From Climacium dendroides (Eukaryota; Streptophyta; Bryopsida; Hypnales; Climaciaceae): DNA of 64,000 nucleotides. The DNA lies in NCBI GenBank assembly GCA_950106755.1, contig OX467091.1:15207538-15271537 (forward strand). Direction: 5' to 3'. The notes below the pieces were generated by a model, which saw only the letters and a program-made list of their open reading frames with translations, made no database searches and had not been told where the DNA came from. The position numbers and the translations under genes are program-made. This document shows, one piece after another, positions 1 through 12,191 of this stretch (its first letter is position 1; each line of letters opens with the position of its first letter).

Positions 1-717
1 TAGAGGGGATGTTTTTTTGTTTTTTTGGAACAATCTAAACTTCAAAGTACCTTTTAATATAAAATATTTTATTGACCTTCTTTGTGAATAAATTTTTTCA
101 AAGAACTTTTTATGCCTAAACATCTACCAATATAATATTTGTAGTCATTTGTAATTATTCCATATTAAATTTTTTTTATAAATTTCATAGTACTTAGCAC
201 TCCATTTTGTATATCAAATGAAACAAATAATATAAAGTATTTCATTTTTTTTCCTTATATATATATAAATTACTTCCAACTTCCAATACAATTTTTTTGT
301 CAAATGTTACCTCAATCTACAAGAGATTAGTCTTCTTACAATGATGAGGTAAGTACTAGTAAGAGCATCTCATAGCATATAAATTGTTAATCTAACATCA
401 AATTACAACATATAAAGCATTGTAATTCTTCACATATATTATCATCCAAAAATGTACAAAAGGTCAAGTTTCAAAGGCCAATTGTTAGCATTAACATTGA
501 GTTAATAGGATATTGAATTAATTTTCATCTAGTACTAAAACAACATCATTGTAGGGCCTTAGAAGTGACTTTGGTAAATATTGGCTCGTGCATGCAATAC
601 AACTTTTTGGATACAATATGTTGTATCAACATATCTTCAACGTATCAATATATCTACATTATATTAGCTAATATACCTCCAAGTCTCCAACAAAGAATTG
701 AAATTAAAAATTCTTTC
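1..717. other. AT-rich spacer, no gene seen
   Basis: Low-complexity AT-rich sequence with long T and A runs and almost no CpG. Only short chance open frames occur. No splice-bounded coding pattern or RNA gene was recognised. Confidence 0.6.
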
Positions 718-1235
718 TTACAATTATTAGATAGAGCATTTAATACCTTTCCTTACAATTATTGAACAAGAGTATTAATAAGGCCATCCAATATACTATT
801 AACACTTCATTTTACATGTTGCCAAAAATGTCAATCCATAGGCAAGTCACCTTTCACACCTCTGAACTCTCTATGTTTTTGCAATTATTGGATAGAGCAT
901 TGAATATCCTTCTTTACAATTATTAAACAAGAATATTGTTGGTCTCTCGGCAAAGACCATCAAACTGTCAACAAATCTTTACACATCTTCTGTTTCTAAA
1001 CTCTAAAGGCAAGCCACCCTTCACACTTGTAGATCCTTTATATTTTTACAATTATTGGATAGAAGCATTGAATATCCTTCCCTACATTTATTGAACAAAA
1101 ATATTGTTGGTTCCGTCCTCTTGATAGGGACCACCAAATAGATTGTCAACAACTCTGTCAACAACTCTTCCACATGTTGTTAAGGATGTCAGTTCAAAGG
1201 CAAGACATCCTTTGCACCTCTAGTCCCTTTACATT
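718..1235. repeat. Tandem array, three diverged copies of a 160-185 bp unit
   Basis: The anchor CAATTATTRGATAGA recurs at about 721, 882 and 1049, giving spacings of 161 and 167 bp. Each copy goes on through 'TTGAACAAnAnTATT' and ends with a 'GGCAAG..CACC' block. The copies differ by many substitutions and small indels, so the array is old. No coding function is visible. Confidence 0.7.
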
Positions 1236-3540
1236 TTTTGAACCTCCCTTTCCACATTTTCAAACCCCACTTCAAATTTTTTTTACATCCTTTTCTAAAC
1301 CTCAATCCTAAAATTTAATTAAAAATAGCATCTAGCACTAATTTTTACACATGTAAAAACTTTTAGCTTCTTGTAGACTTGAATTTAGATCTATGTTTCA
1401 ATCTAGATTTAAATTGACACCTCAATGTAAATCTGTTTTGAATTGTATATAATGATAATAGAGTGAGTACATTACCTTTTACTTTGTAAAACAAAAGTTG
1501 AGCTATGTCATTCATGCTTCTAGCTAATTCACTCTCACTTCCTATTCTACCTTCTTACTATTCGAATTTGCTTCATGTTGCTAAAAATTTCATATTTTTT
1601 AACTACTTTTTCTATTGCCTCTATACCCTCTAAAACCAGAATGATGGTCGGTATAGCCAATTTAGGTAGAGCATTTGTGATTACAATAATACAATTTTTT
1701 AAAAATAATGTCAGTTAAAAAAAGGGAAAAAAAACAATCAGTCCAGTTCTCTCGGATGGTTTAGCCCAGGGGAAAGGTTGAGGATTAAATGCCATCTAGG
1801 TTAGTGGAACAATAATACAATCTTTGACTCAATACAACTTACAAATATGTTGTTGGAGATTGTTTATATGATTAGATGTCATATTTATTATAAAATAGAG
1901 AATCATCGATGAATATATTAAAAATAGATTTTATGTACCATTTAAAACATTGTGTAAGAATGAATCCACCCAAAGCTTACAAGTCACATCCTACATTTAC
2001 TAACAAAATCATTTTTGCTTGATTTACACAATGGTGCTATTTTAAATGCAGATGACAAAAAGAAAAAATTCCATTAAATGCAATGGTTGAGGGATTGTAA
2101 AGTGACATTATTGCAAATGAATGAATATCAACAAATTAATATATTGAATAGAAAAAATGAAAGAGCACTTGCTACATTTGATGTAGAGTTTAAAAAGTTG
2201 AAATTTTGCATCTAACAATTGGATTAACTCATTTTGATTCACTGATGGTAGAAATAGATCCATCAAGACCACTTCAACATTTTTCAATAGAACAATGTAC
2301 AATAATGTTATAAATTTGGATTTGGAAAATATTATTATTTAATTTTGATGACTACAACCTCTAGAACAATTATTAGGGCCTAGCCTCATGGTTTTACCAT
2401 TCTTAAGGATGGCCGGACACTACCACCTCAAGTGTTTTCATTCTACAAATATTCCAAGGTTTTTTGAATTAGAACTACATTTTTTTGTACATATTGTGCA
2501 TATGGAGAAACTATTGTTTATTGATCATTGTGAAATAAGTTTTGTAATGAATTCTTATAAAACCAAGAATATATGAGTTTAATGATAGAAACTTTGGTGT
2601 ATATATGATGTGTAAATATTCTTTTAAAATTAAAAAAATTACATTGTAAGGGATTCAAAAGCCTATTTTTAATATTTTTTCAAAATAGCTATTGGCTAGA
2701 AGTTGTACATGACTTTAATTACAAATAAATAGGAAAAATGAATATAAGACAAAAATTCTTACAACATGATACCAACATGACATTATATTATTAGATAAAT
2801 TTGATATCTAATTTTCTAAAAATCTAAATATAGATTCAATGTGTCAATTTTTTTTAATTTTGGATTTATTTTCATTAGAACTAAAATACCAAAAAAAAAT
2901 TCAAAAGTTTGAGTTATATATATTCAATTGAATACATATATGAATTCTTTGCACTAAATGATTGAAGTAAGTATGATTTTTTATTAAATTTGCATATTTT
3001 ATTTTACATAACATGCCATAAAAGGGCTCTATTATGTAAGTTCCCTAATTTTTTAAATTACAAAATTTTGGATACAAATAGAAATCAACATTCAAATATA
3101 GAATTCCAAAAAGGATTAGCATTTTATAAATCCTATAATTGATAAGGAAGGGTCAAAATGTCAAATTTGTATACTCATTAGTTGCACTTGGTTAATATAA
3201 TAAAATTTAAAAATTGAATATTTTCATAAACAAAATCCTTTAAACACATTTTGTAGAGTTCACTAATTTATTAAAATTTGATAATTTGCTAACTTTCATA
3301 TACTTTCTAATAACCATGATGCATTTTCAATGATTTTAAAATGGTCTCCAACATGTCTCAAAGCTAAAGTAAATAAACCTATTATGGACCAAGTCTTCTT
3401 TAGATCCTTAGTCTAAGATCCAATTTCATTCTTTTACATTCAAATAATGTAGTGTAAATTGCATTCAATGTATAATTTAAATCCAATGGTTTGGAGTGAG
3501 GTTGAAAAGACACCATAATGGCAAGTTTAATTTTTGAGGT
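1236..3540. other. AT-rich spacer, no gene seen
   Basis: AT-rich, CpG-poor sequence with short open frames only. Codon use and composition give no sign of protein coding, and I recognise no motif in any frame. Confidence 0.55.
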
Positions 3541-3544
3541 GGAT

Positions 3545-4135
3545 TTGCCACCATTTCCACTTAATTTTCATTCATCAAAAAATTGTTAAGTAGAAGGAGG
3601 TTCAAGATTGAAGGAAAATCTAAATTGCTAATAACTCTAAGATGGAATTGAAATACACTAATCTCAATGATGAAATTGTTTTAGCAAGAAATTTTGACCT
3701 TGTAAAACTTTTTTTTTTAATTGTAGAAATTGAGGTTAGAAATGAATTCTATGAATTATTTTTTCAAGAAGATGCTCTAATTGCCTAAAAAATAAGATTG
3801 TCTATAACTTTCACATAACAAATTTAAATTGAATGAATCAAAGCTTGTCATGCACATAAAAATATAACTACACAAAATAATTTTTAAAAAATTTTTTAGC
3901 TTTAAATTTTTTTAAAGGATTTTTTTCAATTGTTGAATGAAAAAAGGGCTTTTGCTCCATAACTTTTGCTCCCATGCTCCAATTGAAATAAAATTTATAT
4001 TTTTGGAAAGCTAATATGTTTTCTTATCTTCACTAAAAGATTCACAAAATCAAGACAACTATTGAGACCATAGGAGCTTGTTCAAAATCCATTTTGTTCT
4101 ACTAGGGAACAATGGGACTTTAGGGGTTAATCCAT
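3545..4135 (+). repeat. Dispersed repeat family C, copy 1
   Basis: This segment matches the reverse complement of about 58785-59400, and its left part matches 33255-33500 directly. Shared landmarks are 'AAAATTGTTAAGTAGA', a following 'TCTAAGATGGAAT' block, and a right end reading 'GGGACTTTAGGGGTTAA'. Copies are diverged with indels. No protein resemblance was found, so it may be a decayed non-autonomous element or a piece of a larger one. Confidence 0.6.
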
Positions 4136-5166
4136 TTCATGAATTCAATGAACACAATCATGTGGCAAAAAGTTTGTTCATTATTCAATCCACATTCAAA
4201 AGGGACAATTTTAGATTGTCCTTGGAACCATGTAGGAAAATAAGAGAGATGTTAGCACCCAAATTAAAGGAGAAGAATTTAGTCCCCTTTAGAATTAACA
4301 ATGAGAAGCTATGTGATTTTTCCCTAGGTATGCAAGTCCCATAATATATGGACATAATTACAATAATTTATAATGCATTTTATTTGAATCTCAAATAATA
4401 TAATTTATTTTAATTTTGGAAATTTTTTGTAGCCCTTTTAATAAGGAATCCAAAAATGTAATTACATAAATGAAATGAATATTTTTTTAGGACAATAATA
4501 ACATTAAAAACCTAATTATATGATTTTTTTAATACATGTATCATGGGACAAGCTACCCAATTTGGAGGGCCTTTTTAATAAAAAAATATTTTTTTATTAT
4601 TAAAAATAATGAATTACAAATGAAGTTAGTTTTAATTGGAGGGATTTTCTTGTATGGATTTTCAAAAACTATACACAAGTGTAGTGTTTCAATTCTTCAA
4701 ATATATAATGTGAGTTTTAAAAAAATATATATATATATACAATCCAAAATTTTCTTCATTTCATTTCATTTTATTTGGTCTTCAATTAAATTTTTGGTCT
4801 TTTTAATTTGATATGATTCTTACAAAAATTGCATCTTTTAGGCCATCTTAATGCCAATGACCTTTGCATATAATACAAAAGTTGTGTACTATATTTGATG
4901 ACTACCTATAAAATATCTTTTCTTCCAAATATGAGTAGACCAAGATTCATATGAAACATCCCATTGATTTGTTGTTCATTTGTTAAATAAAATTTAAAGT
5001 CAAATAAGTGAAATTATATGTAGTGGCCACAATGGGTTTCCTACCTTAATTACCTTACATAGATGGAGCACCTTATCCTATTAAAAAACCCTATTCAAAT
5101 AACATCTTTTGTGGCGCTCAAACTTTGGTAAGTGATTTGCTTCAATTGCAAGTGATTTAAGCTAAA

Positions 5167-5315
5167 TCAACCCGTCACACACAAAAGACCATCATAAACA
5201 CACACTTAAAGAATGGTTTGTTATAATCTTACATCAACCCGTCACACGCAAAAGACCATCATAAACACACACTTAAAGAATGATCCATTAAAATCTTACA
5301 TCAACCTGTCACAAA
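5167..5315. repeat. 67-bp tandem repeat, about 2.2 copies
   Basis: Units start at 5167, 5234 and 5301 with TCAACCYGTCACA, an exact 67-bp period. The first two copies are almost identical, differing only near their ends, so the duplication is recent compared with the surrounding spacer. Confidence 0.85.
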
Positions 5316-5349
5316 CTTTTCAATAAATGAGATTTGGGTTACATTAGGT

Positions 5350-5713
5350 TGAGTTAGCGGCTACAATCAATGTCTTGAATGATGGTGATGGAGTGATTAA
5401 TAATTATCATAAGAACTTTCACCTTTTGACTGCAAAATCATTACAGGAAGTGACTTTTTTAGGCCTTTATATTAAATTGTGACCATGTTCATAAATATTG
5501 TGACTACTTTAGATGTGTAAGATAACCACTATGGATACACTTTTGGGGGGTTTGGAGGTAGTACAGAGACTCTTTTGGGCCAATTGGGCAATACACTTCA
5601 AAAATTCATAACAAATTTTAATTATATTTTGTCAAAAATAAATAAAAATTTGATTTCTCTCTTCATTTAATAGGGCAAGCCAATCATATGCTTGTCATAG
5701 GCTAGTTTACCTT
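5350..5713 (-). mobile_element. Family P TIR element, truncated copy
   Basis: The internal sequence matches the element at 26953-27422, including 'GAGACTCTTTTGGGCCA' and a right end 'CTAGTTTACCTT'. The left end of the family, AAGGTAAAACA, is not found; the 67-bp repeat array lies there instead. A further right-end-like fragment, 'CCACAATGGG..CTACCTTA', sits near 5026-5049. Confidence 0.6.
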
Positions 5714-5949
5714 AACCCCTAATGCCCAAGCCTTTTGAAGTGTGCTTATCCTATGAAAATAGAACATGAAATTATGCCTTACTGTTATCTCTAATGAAGC
5801 AAATTGTTTTTTTTTCTAGAATCTAATTGGATAGATGTTTAAAGAGCTTGCTAATTAGTGTGTTTATCAATTTTGAGATTGAAATTGCATAGGAATTGTG
5901 AGATAATAATAAGAGAAATGTAATCATTTTATTTTTAATATGCTACAAC

Positions 5950-6964
5950 CACTAGAAGAAAAAACAGGGTTTTGCGACTGCGGTTTGCGACTGGTTTGTA
6001 GTCGTATCGGACGTTTGCGACTTGGTGATATTCTGGAGTCCGCAGTCGCAGTGGACAAGTCGCATGAGTTGCGACTTGGTGATATTCTGGAGTCCGCAGT
6101 CGCAGTGGACAAGTCGCATGAGTTGCACTACAGTCGCGAGGTTGTTTGTCATTCGACAGGCAATGGAGAACTTTGTCGATGAACTGCTGTGACATGGTTG
6201 CTTACGTGGAAGTTATTTCACTTATTTGTGTGCAACTGGTTTGCAGCTAATGTGCAACTAGTTTGCGATTGATGTGCAACTCGTTTGCGACTAGAGTGCA
6301 ACTAGTTTGCGATTGACATACAACTGGTTTGCAACTTGGTTATAATTTATAGACTTGTAGATTATAAAAATCTACAAATTGTAGAAATCTACAAAGTGTA
6401 AAAATCTACAAAATATATAAATATTAGAATTTCACTATCAAAATTCATTACACAAGAATGTTGTAACTTACCATTCTTATATGTTCAAGCTGATGGTATT
6501 CTTGACAATCGATATGGGACAATTGAGTCGATTTTCAGTCATGTTCTAGTTGTATTGCACTTGTTCTCTAGTTGCATTTGAATCGTTTTTTAGTTGCACT
6601 GTAGTTGGGCTCTAGTTGCATTATAGTTGATTCCTAGTTGCATTTGAGTCATTTCTAAGTTGCAATCTTCTAGTTTTTAATTGCAGCCTGTAATCAGAGC
6701 GATTGCATTTTTCCACGGTGGACTCTACTTCGCGGATAGCTGTCCACATGGACAACTGCAATGAATATTGGATGTATAACACCTCATGTCAGTTCTTCTG
6801 TTACAGTATCGTAACCCTATTCTTCATTTTCCGACTACTTTGCGACTACAACTACATACACGTGAAATTTGGTGCAAATACAGAGGGCTACAGTCGCATT
6901 TCAGTTGTATAGGACACATAGTCGCATCTCAATGGGTTGCAACGGACACGTTTTTCTTCTAGTG
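5950..6964. mobile_element. Non-autonomous CACTA (En/Spm-type) element, 1015 bp
   Basis: Both ends carry the terminal inverted repeat CACTAGAAGAAAAA, and the element is flanked by the direct 3-bp duplication AAC (5947-5949 and 6965-6967). This is the signature of CACTA transposons. The subterminal regions hold many copies of TTGCGACT-like words in both orientations (for example AGTCGCA near the right end), as expected of transposase-binding repeats. The interior has no transposase, so movement would depend on an enzyme encoded elsewhere. Many TTGCAACT variants look like CpG-decayed TTGCGACT. The open frames inside read repeats and are not genes. Confidence 0.88.
6016..6123. repeat. 54-bp exact tandem duplication inside the CACTA element
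   Basis: TGCGACTTGGTGATATTCTG starts at 6016 and again at 6070, and the two 54-bp units look identical. Each contains TGCGACT, CAGTCGCAG and AAGTCGCA words, so the duplication multiplies the putative transposase-binding motif near the left end. Confidence 0.9.
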
Positions 6965-6967
6965 AAC

Positions 6968-7900
6968 TCTACATATGGTTTGAAACATTTGTATATAAGA
7001 GTTTTGGGAGATTGGAGGTAACATGAACAACTAAAAATTGTGTTAACATACTAAAATTCACTTTCAAAAACCTTAAAATCAAATGAAGGGTTACCAAACT
7101 CATTACACAATCCACCTTGCAATTGTTGAAATGCAATTTTTTTTATAAGTAGACATTGCAAATAACTCAAATTAACACTTGCATAATTAAATTTTCAATA
7201 GTGAAATTCATGAAAATACTTTACTTTTTTCATTGGGACCATTTTCAAAACAAATGGATATGTACAATTTATTAAATCTCAAATTAAGTAAAATTGGCAA
7301 GCTTTACTCTTCACTAATGGTACATATATGCATTTGAGAACTCTCAAAAATCAAATATTTATTTTTTTCAGTGAAAAGTAAAAGCTTGTAATACCTTCAA
7401 TACTACCTATAAATTTTTTTTAAACGGTCAAAAGAATTTAATTTCACACCAAAATAAGCCTGAAACTTTGAGATTGATCATATATGCTCAGTTGGGCAGT
7501 TAGGAGTTAAATTACTCCTTAACTTAAACCATCAATTTCATTAAATTGTTGACATTCCATTATTTTAGCGTAGCTCATGAAATTTGTTCTGTCAAAAATA
7601 GCGCAGCTCATGAATTTTGTCCTGTCAAAAATAGAGCAAGGAAGTACGAAGGGCAAAGAAGGGAAGAGCCTAGGTACCGGTTTTGATCTTGGTAATATCA
7701 TGTAAGAGAGAGAAGCAACTCTTTCATATGAATAGGCCAGATGCGTGCATGCAGCGACAATCAATTTTAAACTAAATTAGAAAAAAATTCCACCGAGGAT
7801 GCCTGAATTCACATTCTTTGCAATGTATTATGTAAGTGTTGTGGGCAAGATTGTAATGGTGGTGTACATTGAAGTTCTAAAATGTACACCACTAGTATAA
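6968..7900. other. Spacer between CACTA element and CpG-containing island
   Basis: Mostly AT-rich. Around 7560-7650 a short direct duplication occurs ('GCTCATGAA.TTTGT.CTGTCAAAAATAG'). No gene is supported. Confidence 0.45.
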
Positions 7901-7919
7901 TTTTGGCCACAATGGACTC

Positions 7920-9600
7920 ACTTACCTCACAGGTCGACGGTGCGGTTGCACTGGCTGGAACCATCGTTAGGCGTTGAGATGATCAACCTGAGACTCAGAT
8001 TTTGATGCCTCTAAACCCCTTCCATCAATTCTCTGGAGGTAGCACGTACCCGATGCTTGACAATGCTAACTTCGATCTAGTCGGAAGAGTGTTTCACAGA
8101 AGCTACAGTACAGAACTGAATTAAAGAAAGGTTCCGCCTGTGACTGCTCGATATATCTTTTCTGCAAAGTGCAGACAACATATCTTCACGCCCGTCTTCA
8201 TCGCCCTTCGTTTAACACTCTGCAGCATCAATCTCCAGTACGTACAGGTATTCAAGAAGTCTAATTAATATATATTTCACAATCACAACCTATGTTGGTT
8301 TTGGGACTCCATATCTGCCCTGTCCTGCACTCCCGGCTAGCTACTTTTGTCCTCTCGTCAATGACCTCTTCTTCTTGATCAAGTATGTCACTGCTTCGAA
8401 GGTTAATACTTTTGGCCATACCAACGATGATCCAAGTCCCACAGAAGAGCACCTCATGACTTTAATTTTCTCAAAGTGCGGAGCGCTTTTTCCATTAAAT
8501 GATGTAACTGTGAAATTTAACAGAATAGGGCGACAGACAGAGATTTATTGCAAGAGGTAGTGGGTCAAGTCGGGTCAGAGGGGACCAAAATTAGCAAAAG
8601 GAAATTTAAGGTCAGAAATCTGCAAAGTAGTGTATTTCATAGTCATCAATTTTCGTTCACAAAGTTCACAAATCTTCTCAGACCGTTACCTTATGAATCT
8701 GGGAAATCTCAAGTATCATCAACTCCACTCCTGGCGAGACCATAATTACAGGACCACGACACTTCGGACGATTAGCATGGGTAGCAGATGAACATCGAAA
8801 CCACCCGGCGAAAGCCTGTCCATTTAAATGCAAAGCGTCATTTTTCTTATATTGTCGCGATTCTACTCCAAAGGAGGCAGCAAGGCTAGACCTCGTTACC
8901 CATTCCCCGAGGTATGAGTGGTCGAATTATCCCCCAAAAATTCTTCATTCACGATGGTATATAGAGCGCTAAACCTTTGTGACATTCAACCGCTCAAAAG
9001 CTCTGAAAACTAGGACAAGGATAGATTTTACATTTCAAAAAGCCCATCATGAAAGTGTCAAAGTCGGGAACTTTTGCCAATTGTCGTTGTAATCTTACCT
9101 GCGGATAAATCCCAGCAAATGCATCGACTCCATCCCGATTCAAGAACACCGAAGTATTTAGCTCCATATGCAGGACGGTTTGATTCACCTATTTCCAATA
9201 TATATAATGCAGCAACAGGCTTTGGCTTTCTCGCAAAGGTGCGTATCACCCACAAATTGAATCATCAGGCACACTGATACATTTGTCTCTGTAATTAGAT
9301 GCATCAGTATCTGGCTACACAAAATGACTAAGAGATGATAACGTCATTTTGCAAAACACTGTACAAATTAGAGCTCTAAGGCAGTCATTTTGTTCATAGT
9401 TATAACCCTAAATTACAGACTACGTAAGTTGGAGATTCGTACACCGGGGTTTGAGATTGGAAGCTCTGAGCACTGTCTGTTCGGAGATTAGGAACTACTG
9501 CTTGCTGCCTTTTCGCTATTGCCCCTCCATTGCTTGTCGCATCGTCAAAGCATCTTGTGGAACTTGTATACACGGGCAGTTAAGATTTTGACAAAAACAC
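7920..9600. other. Anonymous CpG-containing segment with unassigned open frames
   Basis: Composition changes here from AT-rich, CpG-poor spacer to gene-like sequence. On the minus strand two stop-free stretches follow one another: 8926 down to a stop at 8678-8680 (82 codons) and 8544 down to a stop at 8341-8343 (67 codons). Higher up, a stretch near 9250-9105 ends in a good donor-like CCGCAG|GTAAGATT. None resembles a protein family I know, and I could not join them into one reading frame. It may be a lineage-specific or decaying gene, or long untranslated sequence of the neighbouring minus-strand gene. Confidence 0.35.
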
Positions 9601-9683
9601 TCCGATTCGGCCCTCGTGACCCCTAGAAGCGCGCGGCAAACCGGGTGGTAAATATGTCGAAAGACAAGCTTCAAACGAGTAAG

Positions 9684-11319
9684 TCATTGTGAACTGTTGC
9701 TGGAACTCTCCTGACGGATGGCCCTAACAACTATGTCTTTCACAGCCTCATCTTCTGCTTCCGTTGGCAGGGGCTCCGGGCCGGCGTGAAGCACTAACGT
9801 TTCTTTCTGTCAACTCCAACATCTTTATATTAGAAATCTTCACGCTGCCTAATGAACGAGTCACTTCCCTCTCTATTGAAAGTCGTACGAAGCTATCTCC
9901 GTTTCAAACATTTGTAGCACACTTAACAAATGTGGCTTCATGTACCAAACTGACCACAAACCGGCCCGACGTCTTGTAGATTTTGTATTTCATTCTGCCG
10001 ATTAGATGATGGAAAATGCTTGCACTCAGCAGTCAGAATGCATTACAGGTCGGAGATTACTGTGTGTCTTACCTCTAAGGTTAAGGCTTCGAATAGGACG
10101 TTTTGACGACAAGTAATACGAGCATGCAACACAGTTATTCTCTTCGAATCCAGGGCGCCCATGATGTCCACCAAGAGCCCTGGTCTGTTGATACACGCTA
10201 TGTGGACTTCCATTTTTCCTCCCTCTCGTTTCACTACCACCTGTTTCACAATTCAATTAGTAAGAAGGTCAGTCGCTAATATCTAGTTCTGGCCATGATT
10301 GGCTTTTTAGGATGGGCTTCTAGTGCTGAGCAAGTCAATTAATCAATTGAATATACACCAGCTACCAAAATCGTGTCAATTTATTCACTGATAACTAGAT
10401 CTTGCGAAGAATCTGGGTTTCATGCTGTGTTCACCGAAGCTTCTCAAAGAGATTTGAATCCAAAGAGACAGGATTTCTGAAACCCAATGAGCATACTACT
10501 GCGTCCTGGTAATGGAATTGTGTCACAAAGAATCCTTGTGAGTCTGGCCGCGCAAAATATATTAAACGAATTGATCGGAGCATACTTATGCTGTAACTAT
10601 CAGCTATGGAGCTGCAGACGCAAACATACCATTGGATGATGGTACAAAACACAGATAGAACCCGCACTCGTAGATTTCGCAGCTGATGCCTCCTCAAGCG
10701 ACTCCTCGTTGAGATAGGCAGCGCTCAGAGTAGCGGGATTACACAATGGTCCGAGTTCGGTGTTAAGATCATCCACAGATTTCTGAAGCCTTGTTATGTG
10801 CTCGAATGCATCCAACAGAACAGAGGCTTCCTCTTCCTGCGTGAATATCAGAATTTCAAATTCAGAAACCGAGTTCCATTGCTCTAATTTATGCAGAACG
10901 ACTGTACGACAAAAGGACATTTAAAATTCATGCGTGGATAGACCGCGATCGAATTCCACGGAATCAACAACACCTTCTAGCTCATACCCCTTACAGTCAG
11001 AAAGAATGATCTAAAATCGAACGACATGAATCTCCAAGCTGTGCCGGGAACTGCGCAATGAATGTATGATGCCAGATCAACGTACCCCTTCAGGATTGCC
11101 TGGAAGGATTGATCGTAAGAACGCAAGCTGCTCGTCGAGCTTTGCGTTCTTATGTCGACGCTCTGACATCATATCATCAACAAGAACGCCATACGTTCGT
11201 TTCCCCGATCGTGGAACCACTGGCTCAAATGCCTTCAAAATATCCTCGTTCTCAGAATCAGATGAGTCAACGTCTGAGAAATCCTCTTCGAGCTGCTCAA
11301 CGCCTTCACCAAGAGCCAT
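9684..11319 (-). CDS. Small HLH-ACT transcriptional regulator (atypical bHLH)
   Basis: Four exons joined by hand: 11319-11086, 10836-10630, 10240-10073 and 9806-9684, giving 243 residues. All introns are GT-AG and all three junctions are phase 0. Residues about 50-75 form an unusual basic/helix-1 segment (MMSERRHKNAKL, then LAFLRSILP), with helix 2 at about 79-106 (SVLLDAFEHITRLQ). An ACT-like domain follows at about 148-200 (MEVHIACINRPGLLVDIM). The C-terminus has an acidic stretch then EAVKDIVVRAI. Order and motifs resemble the small Arabidopsis HLH-ACT proteins At2g40435/At3g56220, from memory and not by search. Canonical bHLH proteins bind E-boxes as dimers; here the basic region is out of register, so a dimerising, possibly non-DNA-binding role in the nucleus is inferred. 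The first exon stays open upstream to an acceptor at 11438/11437, so the N-terminus may be longer. An acidic, serine-rich segment precedes the helix. Confidence 0.85.
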
Positions 11320-12066
11320 CGGGTACAGCTCCGCTAGTGTAGACTTCCAACCTCGGTATGTGATAAAACTTAAGTGATTGTAACGGCTTAGTATTGATCG
11401 GTAAGGCAGTTCCTGGAGCTCAAAACATATTAATTCCCTGCAAGACAGAACAACCAAGGAGAAAAACATGAGACAATAGTCAAATGATATGAGTATGGAG
11501 TTGAGATAAGTACCACCGAGCACGGTTCTTTGGTGTCTTAACATTATTTGTGTTATTTTCAGGATGGATCACTTTTATTGAACACCGCTAAATGTCGGCG
11601 GAGCAGCTCTAATCCAACACGCAGTGATTCTCAAAACACTATCATGTTGAAACTCGGTATTGAAGAATTCACCGTTGCAGGAACTACATCATCAAAATTT
11701 AAGAACATCCAGCCAAGGGCATGAATTACAGCTCTCACTTTTACAGTTTTACTCAATATATCCTCTAATTTCATTTCTATCTGTTCTCCGTCCTTGCAGG
11801 GTCACGACTTTATACATGTGCCAGTTGCTCAGAATTATCACTAGCCAAGACGGTCTCAGAGGGTGAAATACTAAGAAGGATGCCACAAGCATTTGAGAAG
11901 TATTTTCATATTTTAAAAGGACTCTTTCTAGGAGCATTTACGAATTCTTGCATGATTGTTAACGCTTGTGTTCTTGACGACAAACTAGTTCGATATTCTT
12001 CAACTAGCGGACAGCTCCATTAATATTGTTTGTAGCTCCGGAAACAGCAGCTCAGGGCTAACATAC

Positions 12067-12191
12067 CTAGTGCATGATGTACTGTACAGTCTCTAGACTC
12101 AAATGAGAGGTGTGTCCCACCTTCTGAATGCAAAAGTGTGAGGACGAAGTCTTCTTCCTTGGAAGATTTAACTATCGTCTGTTTCCACCAG
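12067..12191 (-). other. Candidate upstream exon of the HLH-ACT gene (or of an unknown gene)
   Basis: The minus strand has a long pyrimidine tract ending in TTTTTCAG at 12192, a 125-nt stretch with one stop-free frame (KEEDFVLTLLHSEGG, then HLSFESRDC) and a donor G|GTATG after 12067. It lies between the CpG-containing upstream region and the HLH-ACT exons on the same strand. I found no phase-compatible junction to the exon entering at 11437, so an intervening exon or a non-coding role would be needed. No family was recognised. Confidence 0.3.

Noticed and set aside
4078..4344. Open frame of 88 codons with fairly protein-like composition
   Set aside because: It begins at a non-ATG codon, partly overlaps the family C repeat, has no recognisable motif and no exon borders.
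5924..6195. Overlapping open frames in four readings at the left end of the CACTA element
   Set aside because: They translate the 54-bp tandem repeat and subterminal motifs; repetitive DNA without stops explains them.
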